Origin: CAWJMD01 sp963700925
Lineage (GTDB): Bacteria; Actinomycetota; Actinomycetes; Actinomycetales; CAWJMD01
Length of the DNA stretch: 64,000 nt
Direction: 5' to 3'
Assembly (NCBI GenBank): GCA_963700925.1
Contig: OY969553.1
Location: forward strand, 1,426,001-1,490,000
Within the stretch, counting starts at the first letter, position 1. Each line of letters opens with the position of its first letter. The notes beneath the pieces are model-generated. The model searched no databases. It was not told where the DNA came from and worked only from the letters and a program-made list of their open reading frames with translations. Made by a program: the position numbers and the translations under genes. This document shows, one piece after another, positions 20,074-28,067 of this stretch.

Positions 20074-21207
20074 TCAGGGCTTCGCGCCGAACTCGGCGGT
20101 TCCTACCGTCCAGGCGCGTGCCTGGTCGGTCAGGGAGAAGCCGAGACCTGGGCGGTCGGAGACGAACATCCGTCCGTCGCGGGTTTCCAGGTGCTCGTTG
20201 AACAGCGGCTCGAGCCAGTCGAAGTGCTCGACCCAGGGCTCGATCGGGTAGGCGGCCGCGAGGTGCAGGTGGATCTCCATGGCGAAGTGAGGCGCGATCT
20301 CCAGCTGCTTGTGCTCGGCGTAGGCAGCGAGCTTCAGGAACTGCGTGATGCCACCGATGCGAGGGGCGTCGGGCTGGACCACGTCGGCCGCTCCGGCGTC
20401 GATGAGGCGTACGTGCTCGGCCACGCTGGCCAGCATCTCGCCGGTCGCGATCGGGGTGTCGAGCGCCCGCGCCAGGTTCGCGTGTCCCTCGGCGTCGTAC
20501 GCGTCGAGCGGCTCCTCGATCCACACCAGGTCGAACTCCTCGAACAGGCGGCCCATCCGCATGGCTGTGGCGCGGTCCCACTGCTGGTTGGCGTCGACCA
20601 TCACGGCCACGTCGTCGGGCAGATGAGCGCGCACGGCCTCCACCCGCGAGACGTCCAGGCGCCAGTCGGGCTGACCGACCTTGAGCTTGATGGCGCCGAT
20701 GCCGCTGGCCAGGGATGCCGTCGCATTCTCGAGCACCTGCTCGATCGGCGTATGGAGAAAGCCACCCGACGTGTTGTAAGTGCGGACCGAGTCGCGGTGT
20801 GCGCCAAGAAGTTTCGACAGAGGCAGGCCGGCGCGCTTCGCCTTGAGGTCCCACAGGGCGACGTCGATCGCAGCAATCGCCTGCGTGGCGAGCCCACTAC
20901 GACCGACCGACGCGCCGGCCCAGACGAGCTTGGTCCAGATCTTGCCGATGTCGCTCGGGTCCTCGCCGATCACGACCGGCGCGACCTCCTGGGCATGGGC
21001 GAACAGTCCCCGTCCGCCGGCGCGCTTGGAGTAGGAGAAGCCGATGCCCTCGTGACCGTCAGCCGTCGTGATCTCGGCGAACAGGAACGCCACCTCGGTC
21101 ATCGGCTTCTGGCGGCCCGTCAGCACCTTCGCGTCGCTGATCGGGTTGGCCAGCGGCAGGGTGATCGAGGACAGCGCCACGTGCGCAACGCGGTCGCGGG
21201 TCGGCAT
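20074..21207 (-). CDS. L-talarate/galactarate dehydratase
   Basis: A 377-residue mandelate-racemase-subgroup enolase-superfamily enzyme. Features shared with characterised L-talarate/galactarate dehydratases include NPISDAKVLTGRQKPMTEVA near the N-terminus, GFSYSKRAGG, WAGASVGRSG and YNTSGGFLHTP. Catalytic residues are Lys174/Lys176 in KLKVGQ, metal ligands Asp205 (VDANQQ), Glu231 (WIEEPLDAYD) and Glu257 (IATGEM), and His307 in APHFAMEIHL. It converts galactarate or talarate to the same 5-dehydro-4-deoxy intermediate as GudD. Its ATG shares one base with the stop of the aldehyde dehydrogenase gene. Confidence 0.93.
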   Translation of the reverse strand: MPTRDRVAHVALSSITLPLANPISDAKVLTGRQKPMTEVAFLFAEITTADGHEGIGFSYSKRAGGRGLFAHAQEVAPVVIGEDPSDIGKIWTKLVWAGASVGRSGLATQAIAAIDVALWDLKAKRAGLPLSKLLGAHRDSVRTYNTSGGFLHTPIEQVLENATASLASGIGAIKLKVGQPDWRLDVSRVEAVRAHLPDDVAVMVDANQQWDRATAMRMGRLFEEFDLVWIEEPLDAYDAEGHANLARALDTPIATGEMLASVAEHVRLIDAGAADVVQPDAPRIGGITQFLKLAAYAEHKQLEIAPHFAMEIHLHLAAAYPIEPWVEHFDWLEPLFNEHLETRDGRMFVSDRPGLGFSLTDQARAWTVGTAEFGAKP

Positions 21208-22814
21208 CAGGGTCTCTCGGGTTGGCCGTCGACACGTCGGAAGGCGCCCAGCGGGTTGTCCGCCTGCAGCTCGGGCGGAAGCACACCCTCGGGCACGTCC
21301 TGGTACGCCACCGGCCTGAGGAAGCGTTCGATCGCGCGGCTGCCCACCGAGGTCGTCGCCGGCGCCGACGTAGCCGGGTACGGACCACCGTGGACCATCG
21401 CGTGCCCGACCTCGACCCCGGTGGGCCAGCCGTTGAACAGCACCCGTCCGGCGATCAGCTCGAGTCGGTCGAGCAGGTCGGCTGCGAGGGCCCGGTCGCT
21501 GTCGGCGGCGTGCACCGTGGCTGTGAGCTGGCCCTCGAGCCCGTCGACGATCTCGAGGAGCTGGGCGGCGTCGCGCACGCGGACGATGACCGCAGCCGGT
21601 CCGAAGACCTCGTCGTGGAGGTGCGGCTCGGCGACAAAGACGTCACCGGTCGTGAGGAAGAGCCGTGGTGTGCCGGCGTGGGCCACGTCGGGGTCCCTCG
21701 ACCCCTCGGCGACGGCCATCACGCCGGTCGAGGAGGCGACCTTCGAGACGCCCTCGGCGTATGCGTGCGCGATCGCCGGGTTCAGCATCGGTGCGGTGAC
21801 GGTGTCGACAACGGCCGCGGCGGCCGCCTGCACGAAGTCGTCGACGTCGGGGCCGTCGAGAGCGAACAGCAGGCCGGGCTTCGTGCAGAGCTGCCCCGCG
21901 CTCCCCGTCACCGACCCGACGAACGCCGTCCCGATGGCCGGGCCACGGTCCGCGAGCGCACCGGGCAGGACGATGACGGGGTTGACCGCCGACATCTCCG
22001 CGTAGACGGGGATCGGTACCGACCTGCGCTGGGCGGCGTCGACGAGAGCAAGACCGCCTCGGCGCGAACCGGTGAAGCCGACCGCCCTGATCCGGGGGTC
22101 GGTGACCAGGGCGCTGCCCAGCTGGTTGCTGGTGCCCTGCAGCAGCGAGAACGTGCCCTCGGGCAGCTGGTGCCGCCGCACGGCCGCTCGGACCGCCCGT
22201 CCCACGATCTCGGAGGTCCCCGGGTGGGCGGGGTGGCCCTTCACGACGACAGGTGCGCCGGCCGCGAGTGCGGACGCAGTGTCTCCGCCGGCTACCGAGA
22301 ACGCCAGCGGAAAGTTGCTGGCACCGAACACTGCGACGGGGCCGATGGGGATCGACCGTTGGCGCACATCGGGTTTGGGAAGGGGCGACCGGTCGGGGTC
22401 GGGCGTGTCGATGCGGGCCTGGCTCCAGCTGCCGTCGCGAACGACGCTCGCGAAGAGCCGCAGCTGGCCGGTGGTGCGGGCGGTCTCGCCCGCCACCCGG
22501 GCTGCGGGCAGACCCGTCTCGGCCTGCACCCGCTCGGAGAGCACGTCGGCGACCTTCTCGATCTCGTCGGCGATGGCTTCCAGGAACAGTGCCCTCACCT
22601 CGGGCGTGGTCCGGCGGTACGCCCCGAAGGCCTCCCACGCGAGAGCCGCCGCACGGTCCACCTCCTCGGGCCCGGACTCGCCGTAGACGGGCTCGAGGTC
22701 GGCACCCGTCGACGGGTCGACGGCGCGGAACGTGCCACCCGAGGCGATCACGTCGGCAGCCCCGAGGAGAGAGCTTCCCGTCACGAGTGTTTCGCCGACT
22801 TCGGCCTCGGCCAC
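21207..22814 (-). CDS. 2-oxoglutarate-semialdehyde (2,5-dioxovalerate) dehydrogenase
   Basis: This 535-residue NAD(P)-dependent aldehyde dehydrogenase is of the alpha-ketoglutaric semialdehyde group. The cofactor motif is VAVFGASNFPLAFSVAGGDT, the general-base Glu is in YAEMSAVNPV and the nucleophile Cys in GQLCTKPG. The typical C-terminal NGWPTGVEV is present. It oxidises the semialdehyde made by KdgD to 2-oxoglutarate, the final step of the route. The start is GTG immediately after the kdgD stop. Family placement rests on motif layout and on the linked kdgD, gudD and talarate dehydratase genes. Confidence 0.93.
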   Translation of the reverse strand: MAEAEVGETLVTGSSLLGAADVIASGGTFRAVDPSTGADLEPVYGESGPEEVDRAAALAWEAFGAYRRTTPEVRALFLEAIADEIEKVADVLSERVQAETGLPAARVAGETARTTGQLRLFASVVRDGSWSQARIDTPDPDRSPLPKPDVRQRSIPIGPVAVFGASNFPLAFSVAGGDTASALAAGAPVVVKGHPAHPGTSEIVGRAVRAAVRRHQLPEGTFSLLQGTSNQLGSALVTDPRIRAVGFTGSRRGGLALVDAAQRRSVPIPVYAEMSAVNPVIVLPGALADRGPAIGTAFVGSVTGSAGQLCTKPGLLFALDGPDVDDFVQAAAAAVVDTVTAPMLNPAIAHAYAEGVSKVASSTGVMAVAEGSRDPDVAHAGTPRLFLTTGDVFVAEPHLHDEVFGPAAVIVRVRDAAQLLEIVDGLEGQLTATVHAADSDRALAADLLDRLELIAGRVLFNGWPTGVEVGHAMVHGGPYPATSAPATTSVGSRAIERFLRPVAYQDVPEGVLPPELQADNPLGAFRRVDGQPERP

Positions 22815-22815
22815 G

Positions 22816-23730
22816 TCAGCTCACCTTCTTCACGAGGTCCGCGAGCTCGGCGAGCTCGCTGCTGTCCAGGTCGTGGAGCGGCGGACGCACTGGGCCGGCC
22901 GGCCGTCCGATCACCTTCATCCCTGCCTTGATGATGCTCACCGCGTAGCCCGGAGCCCGATTACGCAGGTCGCAGTAGGGAACCACGAAGTCTGCCAGTG
23001 CCTTCATCACGCTGGCGTCGTCGCGGCGGCGGACCGCGCCGTAGAAGTCGACGGCGAACTGTGGGAGGAAGTTGAAGATCGCGGACGAGTACGTGGAGAG
23101 GCCGAGGCTCAGGTAGGGCAGGGCGAACATCTCGGCGGTCGGCAGGCCACCGATGTAGGTCAGCCGATCGCCCAGACGGCAGTAGACGCGGGTCATCTGC
23201 TCGATGTTGCCGATGCCGTCCTTGAAGCCGATGAGGGTGGGGCAGTCCTCGGCCAGCTTTGCGACCGTCGTGTCGCTGTAGACCGCGTTGGCGCGGTTGT
23301 AGAGGACCACGCCGAGCCCGGTCGCGGAGCAGACGGCGCGGACGTGCTCGGCGAGACCGTCCTGGTCGGCCTCCGTCAGGTACGGCGGCAGCAGCAGGAT
23401 GCCGTCGGCGCCCGCGCGCTCGGCGGCGTGGGCGAGCTCCACCGCCATCGCCGTCCCGTACCCCGCAGGAGCGATGACCGGAAGCCCGTCGGGGGCCGCG
23501 TCGACGGCGGCATGGACCGTCCGCTCGACCTCGGCCGGTGTCAGCGAGAAGAACTCACCGGTCCCCCCTGCTGCGAACAGCCCAGCAGCATCGAACTGCG
23601 CCAGCCAGCTGATGTGGTCGCGGTACGAGCCCTCGTCGAAGGTGCGGTCCTCGTGCAGGTGCGTGACCGGGAAGGACAGGAGGCCCGCGCCCAGTCGTGC
23701 GGCGACCTCGGGTGGCGACATGCCTGACAT
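22816..23730 (-). CDS. kdgD: 5-dehydro-4-deoxyglucarate dehydratase
   Basis: This 304-residue TIM-barrel enzyme of the dihydrodipicolinate synthase family decarboxylates and dehydrates 5-dehydro-4-deoxyglucarate to 2,5-dioxopentanoate. KdgD signatures are LLSFPVTHLHEDRTFD near residue 18 and AAGGTGEFFSLT. The catalytic Tyr144 (VVLYNRANA) and Schiff-base Lys170 (LIGFKDGIGN) are present. The ATG at 23730 has AGGAGC 7 bases upstream. The frame is open another 50 codons, but that part does not resemble the family. It is the first gene of the minus-strand aldarate operon, 78 bp from the shared operator candidate. Confidence 0.94.
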   Translation of the reverse strand: MSGMSPPEVAARLGAGLLSFPVTHLHEDRTFDEGSYRDHISWLAQFDAAGLFAAGGTGEFFSLTPAEVERTVHAAVDAAPDGLPVIAPAGYGTAMAVELAHAAERAGADGILLLPPYLTEADQDGLAEHVRAVCSATGLGVVLYNRANAVYSDTTVAKLAEDCPTLIGFKDGIGNIEQMTRVYCRLGDRLTYIGGLPTAEMFALPYLSLGLSTYSSAIFNFLPQFAVDFYGAVRRRDDASVMKALADFVVPYCDLRNRAPGYAVSIIKAGMKVIGRPAGPVRPPLHDLDSSELAELADLVKKVS

Positions 23731-23807
23731 CGGTGCGGCTCCTCGGAATCGACGCTGACCTCCTGAAGCGTAGGAACGCCCTTCGATCCACGTCCAACAC
23801 CCATCCG

Positions 23808-23833
23808 GCATCGATTGATACCGCTCTGGCATC
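23808..23833. promoter_or_regulatory. Candidate LysR operator, copy 2
   Basis: A 26-bp site in the divergent region between kdgD (start at 23730) and the Fe-S protein gene (start at 23965). It matches the site before lysR (16828-16853) at 20 of 26 positions, including ATCGA, TGATACCG and the terminal GGCATC. Orientation and approximate distance to the minus-strand start codon agree with copy 1 and tctC. The core is an imperfect dyad GCATC-N4-GATAC. Confidence 0.7.
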
Positions 23834-23964
23834 GCTGGCCTCGGCATCCGACTCGCGGAGATACCAGGAGGAATCGGCACAGGCGGCGGTCTTCCACTTG
23901 TCGGGCGTGCGATCCGCTCGTAAGTTGCGACCAGAGCAACTCCCCTGCGGTGAGGAGTCGTTTC

Positions 23965-25200
23965 ATGGCCGAGCGCGTGTCAGGCCACCAACGTCCCGAA
24001 GACGAGCGCGGGTTCGTCGAGGAGTGGCGAAACGCGGCCTATGGCTGCTTCTCCTCTGGTCACAAGTTCTGCCGTGAGGTCTGCCCGGTCACGCAGGTCA
24101 CGCGCGACGAGCGCTTCACGCCGACCGCCTTCCACGCCAACGTCGTGGCGATGGAGCAGGGCGCGCTCGACGTCGAGGACGTCGCCGAGGACTACGTGAA
24201 CTGCACCGGGTGCGGGGCCTGCGAGCTGCGGTGTCCCAACACGTTGTTCACCGGCGACTTCTACCGGTTCCGCACTCGCACCGTGGATCTCGTCAAGGCG
24301 ATGCGAGCACTGGCGGTCGACAAGGGCGTCCACCAGCCGGGCTGGCAGCGGTGGAACATGCTCACGGACGAGCGCACGCACGAACCCGTCCTCGGGGACG
24401 TCGCTGTGAGCCAGGAGCGGGTGAGGGACTGGGCCGAGGGGCTCGACATCCCGATCGGTGGGGAGTCCATCCTGTTCGTCGACTGCGAGGCCGCCTTCTA
24501 TCGCACCTCGGTGCCGCGTGCGGTGGCGCAGATCCTCCAGCTGGCCGGGTACGAGTTCGGTCTGATGGCCGAGCAGTGGTGCTGCGGAGGGCCTGCCGCC
24601 GAGATGGGGTACGTCGACCAGGCGCGCAGGTTCGCCGAGCACAACCTGGCGAACTGGCGATCGGTCGGTGCCCGCCGGGTGCTCGTCCTCGACCCGCACG
24701 ACTACATCAGCTTCACCGAGGACTACCCCTCGTACTTCGGCGACGACTTCGACATCGAGATCGTGCTGGTCGTCGAGCTCCTCGCCGAGCTCATCCGCGA
24801 CGGCCGCCTCAACCCGTCCATTCCGGTCGAGCGGACGATTACCTACCACGACCCTTGTCGCCTCAACAAGCGCAAGGGGATCTGGCAGGAGCCGCGCGAG
24901 ATCCTGCGCTCCATCCCCGGTCTGGACTTCAAGGACGTCGACCGCGTGACGCAGTGGTCGTACTGCTCGGGCGCCGGTGGTGGCCTGCCGATCGAGAAGC
25001 CGGACCTGACGGCTCGCATCAGCGCGAGTCGGATGGAGAAGGCTGCGGCACTGGACGTCGACACCCTCGTCAGCGCGTGCCCATGGTCGGAACGTCCGCT
25101 GTCAGAGGCTGGGTCGGCGCAGAGCATCGACGTCGTCGACCTCCACGAGATCCTCGCCGAGTCGCTCGGTATCGACGTCGGGGGGAGGCGAGGGGCATGA
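23965..25200 (+). CDS. (Fe-S)-binding oxidoreductase subunit, GlcF/HdrD-like
   Basis: A 411-residue electron-transfer protein. A ferredoxin-like N-terminus has Cys28, Cys36 and Cys40, then a complete cluster motif CTGCGACELRC (Cys80, 83, 86 and 90). Two CCG domains follow, with EQWCCGGPAAEMGY and HDPCRLNKRKG plus YCSGAGGGLP. This is the layout of glycolate oxidase GlcF and lactate-utilisation LutA-type subunits that pass electrons from a flavin partner to the quinone pool. The ATG has GAGGAG 7 bases upstream. Its stop overlaps the start of the FAD partner gene as ATGA. The first cluster appears to lack one Cys. Confidence 0.88.
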   Translation: MAERVSGHQRPEDERGFVEEWRNAAYGCFSSGHKFCREVCPVTQVTRDERFTPTAFHANVVAMEQGALDVEDVAEDYVNCTGCGACELRCPNTLFTGDFYRFRTRTVDLVKAMRALAVDKGVHQPGWQRWNMLTDERTHEPVLGDVAVSQERVRDWAEGLDIPIGGESILFVDCEAAFYRTSVPRAVAQILQLAGYEFGLMAEQWCCGGPAAEMGYVDQARRFAEHNLANWRSVGARRVLVLDPHDYISFTEDYPSYFGDDFDIEIVLVVELLAELIRDGRLNPSIPVERTITYHDPCRLNKRKGIWQEPREILRSIPGLDFKDVDRVTQWSYCSGAGGGLPIEKPDLTARISASRMEKAAALDVDTLVSACPWSERPLSEAGSAQSIDVVDLHEILAESLGIDVGGRRGA

Positions 25201-26705
25201 CCATCGCGCCACCGCTGGGCGACGCGATCGTCGAGGAGCTGAGCCGCGCGATCGGCTCGGAACACGTTCACACGTCGAAGACGGCGCGCCTCAACAGGGC
25301 TCGCGTGCCGGCACCGTTCCCGGTGCACCGCTGGCCCGACCATGTGCCCGACCTCGTCGTGATGCCTGGCAGCACCGACGACGTCGCTGCCGTCGTCCGC
25401 ATCGCCAACGCCCATCGCATCCCGATCGTTCCGCGGGATGGTGGTACCGGGCTCACCGACGGGGCGCGGCCGGAGCGACGCGGCATCGTCGTCGACGTCA
25501 AGCGGATGAACCAGATCGAGGAGGTCGATCTCGAGAACCGCACGTGCACAGTCGGTACCGGCATCAACATGCAAAAGCTGAACGAGGTACTGGCCACGCA
25601 CGGGCTGATCTACCCGGACAACCCGGCGTCCTATCCGTGCTCGCTGGTCGGCGGAAGGATCGGGACGAGCGGCTGGTCGCTGATCGGCGCCCGCTACGGG
25701 CACTCGCGCGACCTGGTGCTGAGCTTCGACCTCGTGCTGCCCAGCGGCGAGGTCATCACCGTCGGGGACGGCGGCGGACGCAAGGTCACCAAGAGCTCCA
25801 GCGGCTACCAGCTCAAGCACCTGTTCATGGGGCACCAGGGGACCCTGGGGATCGCCACCAGGGCGACCTTGAAGCTCTATCCGAAGCCGGAGGCCGAGTT
25901 CTCGCCGTTCTTCGCCTTCAGCGACTTCGACGACGCGTACCGGACGCTTGGTGCGCTGTCGAAGGCCGGTGTGGCCACGTTCGCCGGCGCCGTCCTGTTC
26001 GACGAGTGGAAGGTGCGCTACCTGCGCCGCGACGACGAGGCCTACATCCCTCAGCCCGGCGACGTCCGCTCTCTGGTGTGTGCCGTCGCCTACGGCAACG
26101 AGGACGAGGTGCGTGCAGGGGCGAAGCGGCTCATGCGCGTCGCCCGTGACAACGGCGCCCGCTACCTGGGCGACGAGATCTCCGAGGGCGACTGGGCCGC
26201 ACGCCACGACCGCTACGCCACCCCCCTGCACGGACGCACGCGCTCGGGGCAGGTGGTGCCGATGAGCTGGCACTGCGAAGACGCCGCGATCCCGTACACC
26301 CTTCTGCCGCAAGTGAAAGCGGCCTGGCACGCCACCGTTGCACGCCTGCGCGAGCGGTTCGACACCTTCGACGACTGGGGGATGTTCTTCTACACCAGCA
26401 GCGACAACGGAACCGACTTCCTCACCGAGATCGATGTCGGCATCTGGGAGCAGCAGCTCGACGAGGACATGTGGCGCGCGTGGGTCGACGCCAAGCGCGA
26501 GATCGCCGCGGCTGCGCTCGACGCGGAGGGCTCGATCTCGGCGTGCCACGGGTCGTGTCGAGAGGGTGAGGTCGATCTGGTGCCACAGGAACTGGGCGGC
26601 GGCTACGACGTGATGCTCAAGGTCAAGCGGGCTCTCGACCCGAACAACATCATGAACCCCGGCAAGTACGGGCTGGACCGGGCTTACAACGAGACGGCGC
26701 TGTAG
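25197..26705 (+). CDS. FAD-binding oxidase, GlcD/D-lactate dehydrogenase type
   Basis: A 502-residue flavoprotein with the PCMH/VAO FAD-binding domain in the N-terminal half (VVPRDGGTGLTDGARP near residue 80, PSYPCSLVGGRIGTSGWS-like glycine-rich loop near 145, MGHQGTLGIAT near 200) and the FAD-linked oxidase C-terminal domain ending LDPNNIMNPGKYGLD. Such enzymes oxidise 2-hydroxy acids. The adjoining Fe-S gene suggests a membrane-quinone-linked two-subunit dehydrogenase. Start ATG overlaps the Fe-S gene stop. The substrate is unknown; neighbouring aldarate genes make a C6 or C3 hydroxy acid plausible. Confidence 0.9.
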   Translation: MTIAPPLGDAIVEELSRAIGSEHVHTSKTARLNRARVPAPFPVHRWPDHVPDLVVMPGSTDDVAAVVRIANAHRIPIVPRDGGTGLTDGARPERRGIVVDVKRMNQIEEVDLENRTCTVGTGINMQKLNEVLATHGLIYPDNPASYPCSLVGGRIGTSGWSLIGARYGHSRDLVLSFDLVLPSGEVITVGDGGGRKVTKSSSGYQLKHLFMGHQGTLGIATRATLKLYPKPEAEFSPFFAFSDFDDAYRTLGALSKAGVATFAGAVLFDEWKVRYLRRDDEAYIPQPGDVRSLVCAVAYGNEDEVRAGAKRLMRVARDNGARYLGDEISEGDWAARHDRYATPLHGRTRSGQVVPMSWHCEDAAIPYTLLPQVKAAWHATVARLRERFDTFDDWGMFFYTSSDNGTDFLTEIDVGIWEQQLDEDMWRAWVDAKREIAAAALDAEGSISACHGSCREGEVDLVPQELGGGYDVMLKVKRALDPNNIMNPGKYGLDRAYNETAL

Positions 26706-26707
26706 CC

Positions 26708-26995
26708 ATGGGGACCTATCGCTACGCCGAGCAGAACGAGCCGCCCGAGGCCGAGCAGGTCACCGACGTCGCCATCACCCGCTTCGATCACGTCTACGAG
26801 GTCGACCCGAAGCTGATGGCGCAGCACGTCAACCAGCAGTCGTTCCCCAACTGGGACACGCTGCGCATCGTCCACAGCAGGCACGCCCACCTGCAGTGGA
26901 TGCACGACCACTGGGCCTCGACGGTGGTCTCCGGTGAGGAGGTCCTCACCCAGCTCGATGCCGACGACACCGCCCCCAGGAGGGACCGGCCATGA
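26708..26995 (+). CDS. Conserved-context hypothetical protein, 95 residues
   Basis: Starts MGTYRYAEQNEPPEAEQV, two bases after the FAD oxidase stop, and its own stop overlaps the LLM oxidoreductase start (ATGA at 26992-26995). No signal peptide or transmembrane segment is seen. It is rich in His, Trp and Asp (for example HSRHAHLQWMHDHW), which could suggest metal or flavin interaction but proves nothing. The tight packing implies it is made together with the oxidase and the LLM enzyme and may be a small subunit. I do not recognise a family. Confidence 0.72.
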   Translation: MGTYRYAEQNEPPEAEQVTDVAITRFDHVYEVDPKLMAQHVNQQSFPNWDTLRIVHSRHAHLQWMHDHWASTVVSGEEVLTQLDADDTAPRRDRP

Positions 26996-28041
26996 AGTTC
27001 AGCTACGTGATGCTCCCCGACTACCCGCTCGAGGAGTCCCTCCGGGCCATCCAGCTCGCGGACGAACTCGGCTTCTACGGCTGCTACGCCGCAGACGAGA
27101 CCTGGCACAAGGACCTGTGGCTGCTGTTCGCCGCCGCCGCCGACAAGACGAAGAACATTCGCTTCGGCCCGAGCGTCTCCGCCGTGACTCTGCGCGAGCC
27201 GGCGCTCATCGCCCAGGCCGCGGCCACGCTCGACGAGCTGACGAACGGGCGCGCCGAGGTGGTGCTCGGGTCGGGCAACTTCGGGTTGCTGCAGCAGCAC
27301 GGCATCGACTGGGCCCAGACGAAGCCGGTGTCGCGCGTGCAGGAGGCGCTCCACGTCGTCCGCACGTTCCTCGACGACGGCGCGATCACCCACGAGGGCG
27401 AGTTCTGGTCGTACAAGGGGCTTTTCACCTTCGCCCGGCCGGTGCAGGAACGACTGCCCGTGATGATGGGTGCCATGCGAGGGCCACGGTCCTTCGAGGT
27501 CGCCGGCGAGCACTCCGACGGCTGCCACCACGCCCTGAGCTACACCCGCGCCGCGTACGAGTACGCCGTCGAGCACATCAAGATCGGGGCGGAGCGAGCG
27601 AAGCGCGACTGGGAGACGCTCGACATCGGCGCCTGGGTCGTCTTTGCCGTCGGACGCGACTCGGCCGCTGCCAAGGCCGCGGCGAAGTCGATGGTCGGCA
27701 TCTACGCGTCGTCCATGCCCAAGGAGCAGCTCGAGCGCAACGGGGTGGATCCCGCAGCCCTCCAGCCGGTCATCGACGCGATCGGCAGTGGTGACCTGGC
27801 GAAGGGGATCGAGCTCACCGACCCGGAGATCGCCGAACGGCTCTCGTTCTCCGGCACCCCCGAGGAGGTCGTCGCCCAGCTCAAGGCCGAGGTCGACGGC
27901 ACCGGCGTGAACCACATGATCTGCGCGATCACGGACGCCTCACTGGTCAAGGCCTTCACAGGTCAGGCGCTCGAAGGTGTCGCCACCGTCGACGAGCAGC
28001 TGCGGCTCATCCACGACGAGGTGATGCCCGCGTTCAGCTGA
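26992..28041 (+). CDS. LLM class flavin (probably F420)-dependent oxidoreductase
   Basis: A 349-residue TIM-barrel protein of the luciferase-like monooxygenase superfamily, beginning MKFSYVMLPDYPLEESLRAI. The segment FYGCYAADETWHKDLW, the N-terminal barrel strands and GRAEVVLGSGNFGLLQQHG correspond to F420-dependent reductases such as methylenetetrahydromethanopterin reductase-like proteins. The cofactor (F420 rather than FMN) is inferred from these features and from the actinobacterial setting. It is the fourth gene of a tightly packed operon. A second, nearly identical copy of its last 60 bases survives at 58422-58481. Confidence 0.9.
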   Translation: MKFSYVMLPDYPLEESLRAIQLADELGFYGCYAADETWHKDLWLLFAAAADKTKNIRFGPSVSAVTLREPALIAQAAATLDELTNGRAEVVLGSGNFGLLQQHGIDWAQTKPVSRVQEALHVVRTFLDDGAITHEGEFWSYKGLFTFARPVQERLPVMMGAMRGPRSFEVAGEHSDGCHHALSYTRAAYEYAVEHIKIGAERAKRDWETLDIGAWVVFAVGRDSAAAKAAAKSMVGIYASSMPKEQLERNGVDPAALQPVIDAIGSGDLAKGIELTDPEIAERLSFSGTPEEVVAQLKAEVDGTGVNHMICAITDASLVKAFTGQALEGVATVDEQLRLIHDEVMPAFS

Positions 28042-28054
28042 CCCGAGCCAGTCC

Positions 28055-28067
28055 TAGGCTGGGTCAC
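28055..28067 (+). promoter_or_regulatory. Leaderless promoter of the amidohydrolase gene
   Basis: The -10-like hexamer TAGGCT (28055-28060) ends 7 bases before the ATG at 28068. No ribosome-binding sequence is present, so transcription would begin at or next to the start codon. It separates the amidohydrolase from the four-gene operon upstream. Confidence 0.5.

Noticed and set aside
19705..22005. A 766-codon open frame on the plus strand
   Set aside because: Antisense to gudD, the talarate dehydratase and the aldehyde dehydrogenase, all of which carry complete active sites on the minus strand.
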